Assembly (NCBI RefSeq): GCF_047276495.1
Contig: NZ_CP178543.1
Span: 7,440,001-7,504,000 of the forward strand
From: Capilliphycus salinus
GTDB taxonomy: Bacteria; Cyanobacteriota; Cyanobacteriia; Cyanobacteriales; Microcoleaceae
Direction of reading: 5' to 3'
Length of the DNA stretch: 64,000 bases
The notes beneath the pieces are model-generated. The model searched no databases, was not told where the DNA came from, and saw only the letters and a list, made by a program, of their open reading frames with translations. Below, in pieces: positions 64,000-64,000 of the stretch; position 1 is the stretch's first letter; the number at the start of each line of letters is the position of its first letter. Made by a program: the position numbers and the translations under genes.

Positions 64000-64000
64000 T

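Noticed and set aside
1..64000. tRNA or rRNA genes
   Set aside because: Reading for T-arm and acceptor motifs gave no cloverleaf; GGTTCGAG matches are inside repeats or tnpB.

Overview
The window is chromosomal DNA of a cyanobacterium. It carries genes found only in oxygenic phototrophs or typical of them: psb30/ycf12, acsF, the gltA-ndhAIGE block, an unlinked ndhH, and an orange-carotenoid-protein-like pair. It also has many HIP1 octamers (GCGATCGC), a large load of palindromic intergenic repeats, and several Uma2 and DUF4058 genes. Together these suggest a filamentous or otherwise repeat-rich species; that is an inference, and no genus can be named from this sequence alone. No rRNA, tRNA, prophage or CRISPR array was seen. 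Region by region: (1) 1-4.25 kb: the 3' end of citrate synthase, then ndhA-ndhI-ndhG-ndhE ending in a clear terminator. (2) 4.3-9.3 kb: alkyltransferase-like protein, a frameshifted Ser/Thr kinase, an NMT1/THI5-type binding protein, a UbiH-type hydroxylase and a rhodanese. (3) 9.4-19.4 kb: a 1,419-residue SF1 helicase with a RelE-like N-terminus and helical-repeat C-terminus, a frameshifted VIT/VWA protein with a stray copy of its tail domain upstream, and purL, whose 3' end is embedded in a 60-bp tandem array. (4) 19.9-24.4 kb: lipoxygenase facing a catalase-related haem protein (probable oxylipin pair), then an HNH nuclease with a small partner and a repeat family. (5) 24.4-32.2 kb: ndhH, rsmH, an RsbU/RsbW-like signalling pair, a split orange carotenoid protein (HCP plus C-terminal-domain homologue), and queG. 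(6) 32.4-43 kb: WD40 protein, four Uma2 genes, ileS, psb30, a DUF4346 protein and a DppB/DppC permease pair split by one Uma2 gene. (7) 43-51 kb: tldD, glutathione transferase, EamA transporter, glycerophosphodiesterase, acsF and a GT2 glycosyltransferase. (8) 51-56 kb: a tnpB-only IS200/IS605-type element directly upstream of a divergent succinyl-CoA-ligase-like pair, then a methyltransferase. (9) 56-64 kb: DUF4058, a SafE/ferric-reductase-like fusion with a small exported partner, a DUF2945-DUF3140 fusion, a broken acidic secreted protein, cysteine desulfurase, DUF3386, a NifU-type scaffold and a small unknown protein. Genes that plausibly work together: NdhA/I/G/E/H belong to NDH-1. HCP and its partner probably exchange carotenoid. 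Lipoxygenase and the haem protein probably act in sequence on a fatty-acid hydroperoxide. Cysteine desulfurase and the NifU-type protein both serve Fe-S assembly. Three genes show a single frame break, two of them at homopolymers, so either recent gene decay or assembly error must be considered. Intergenic space is rich in palindromic and tandem repeats, including a three-copy family of about 125-130 bp with terminal inverted repeats.
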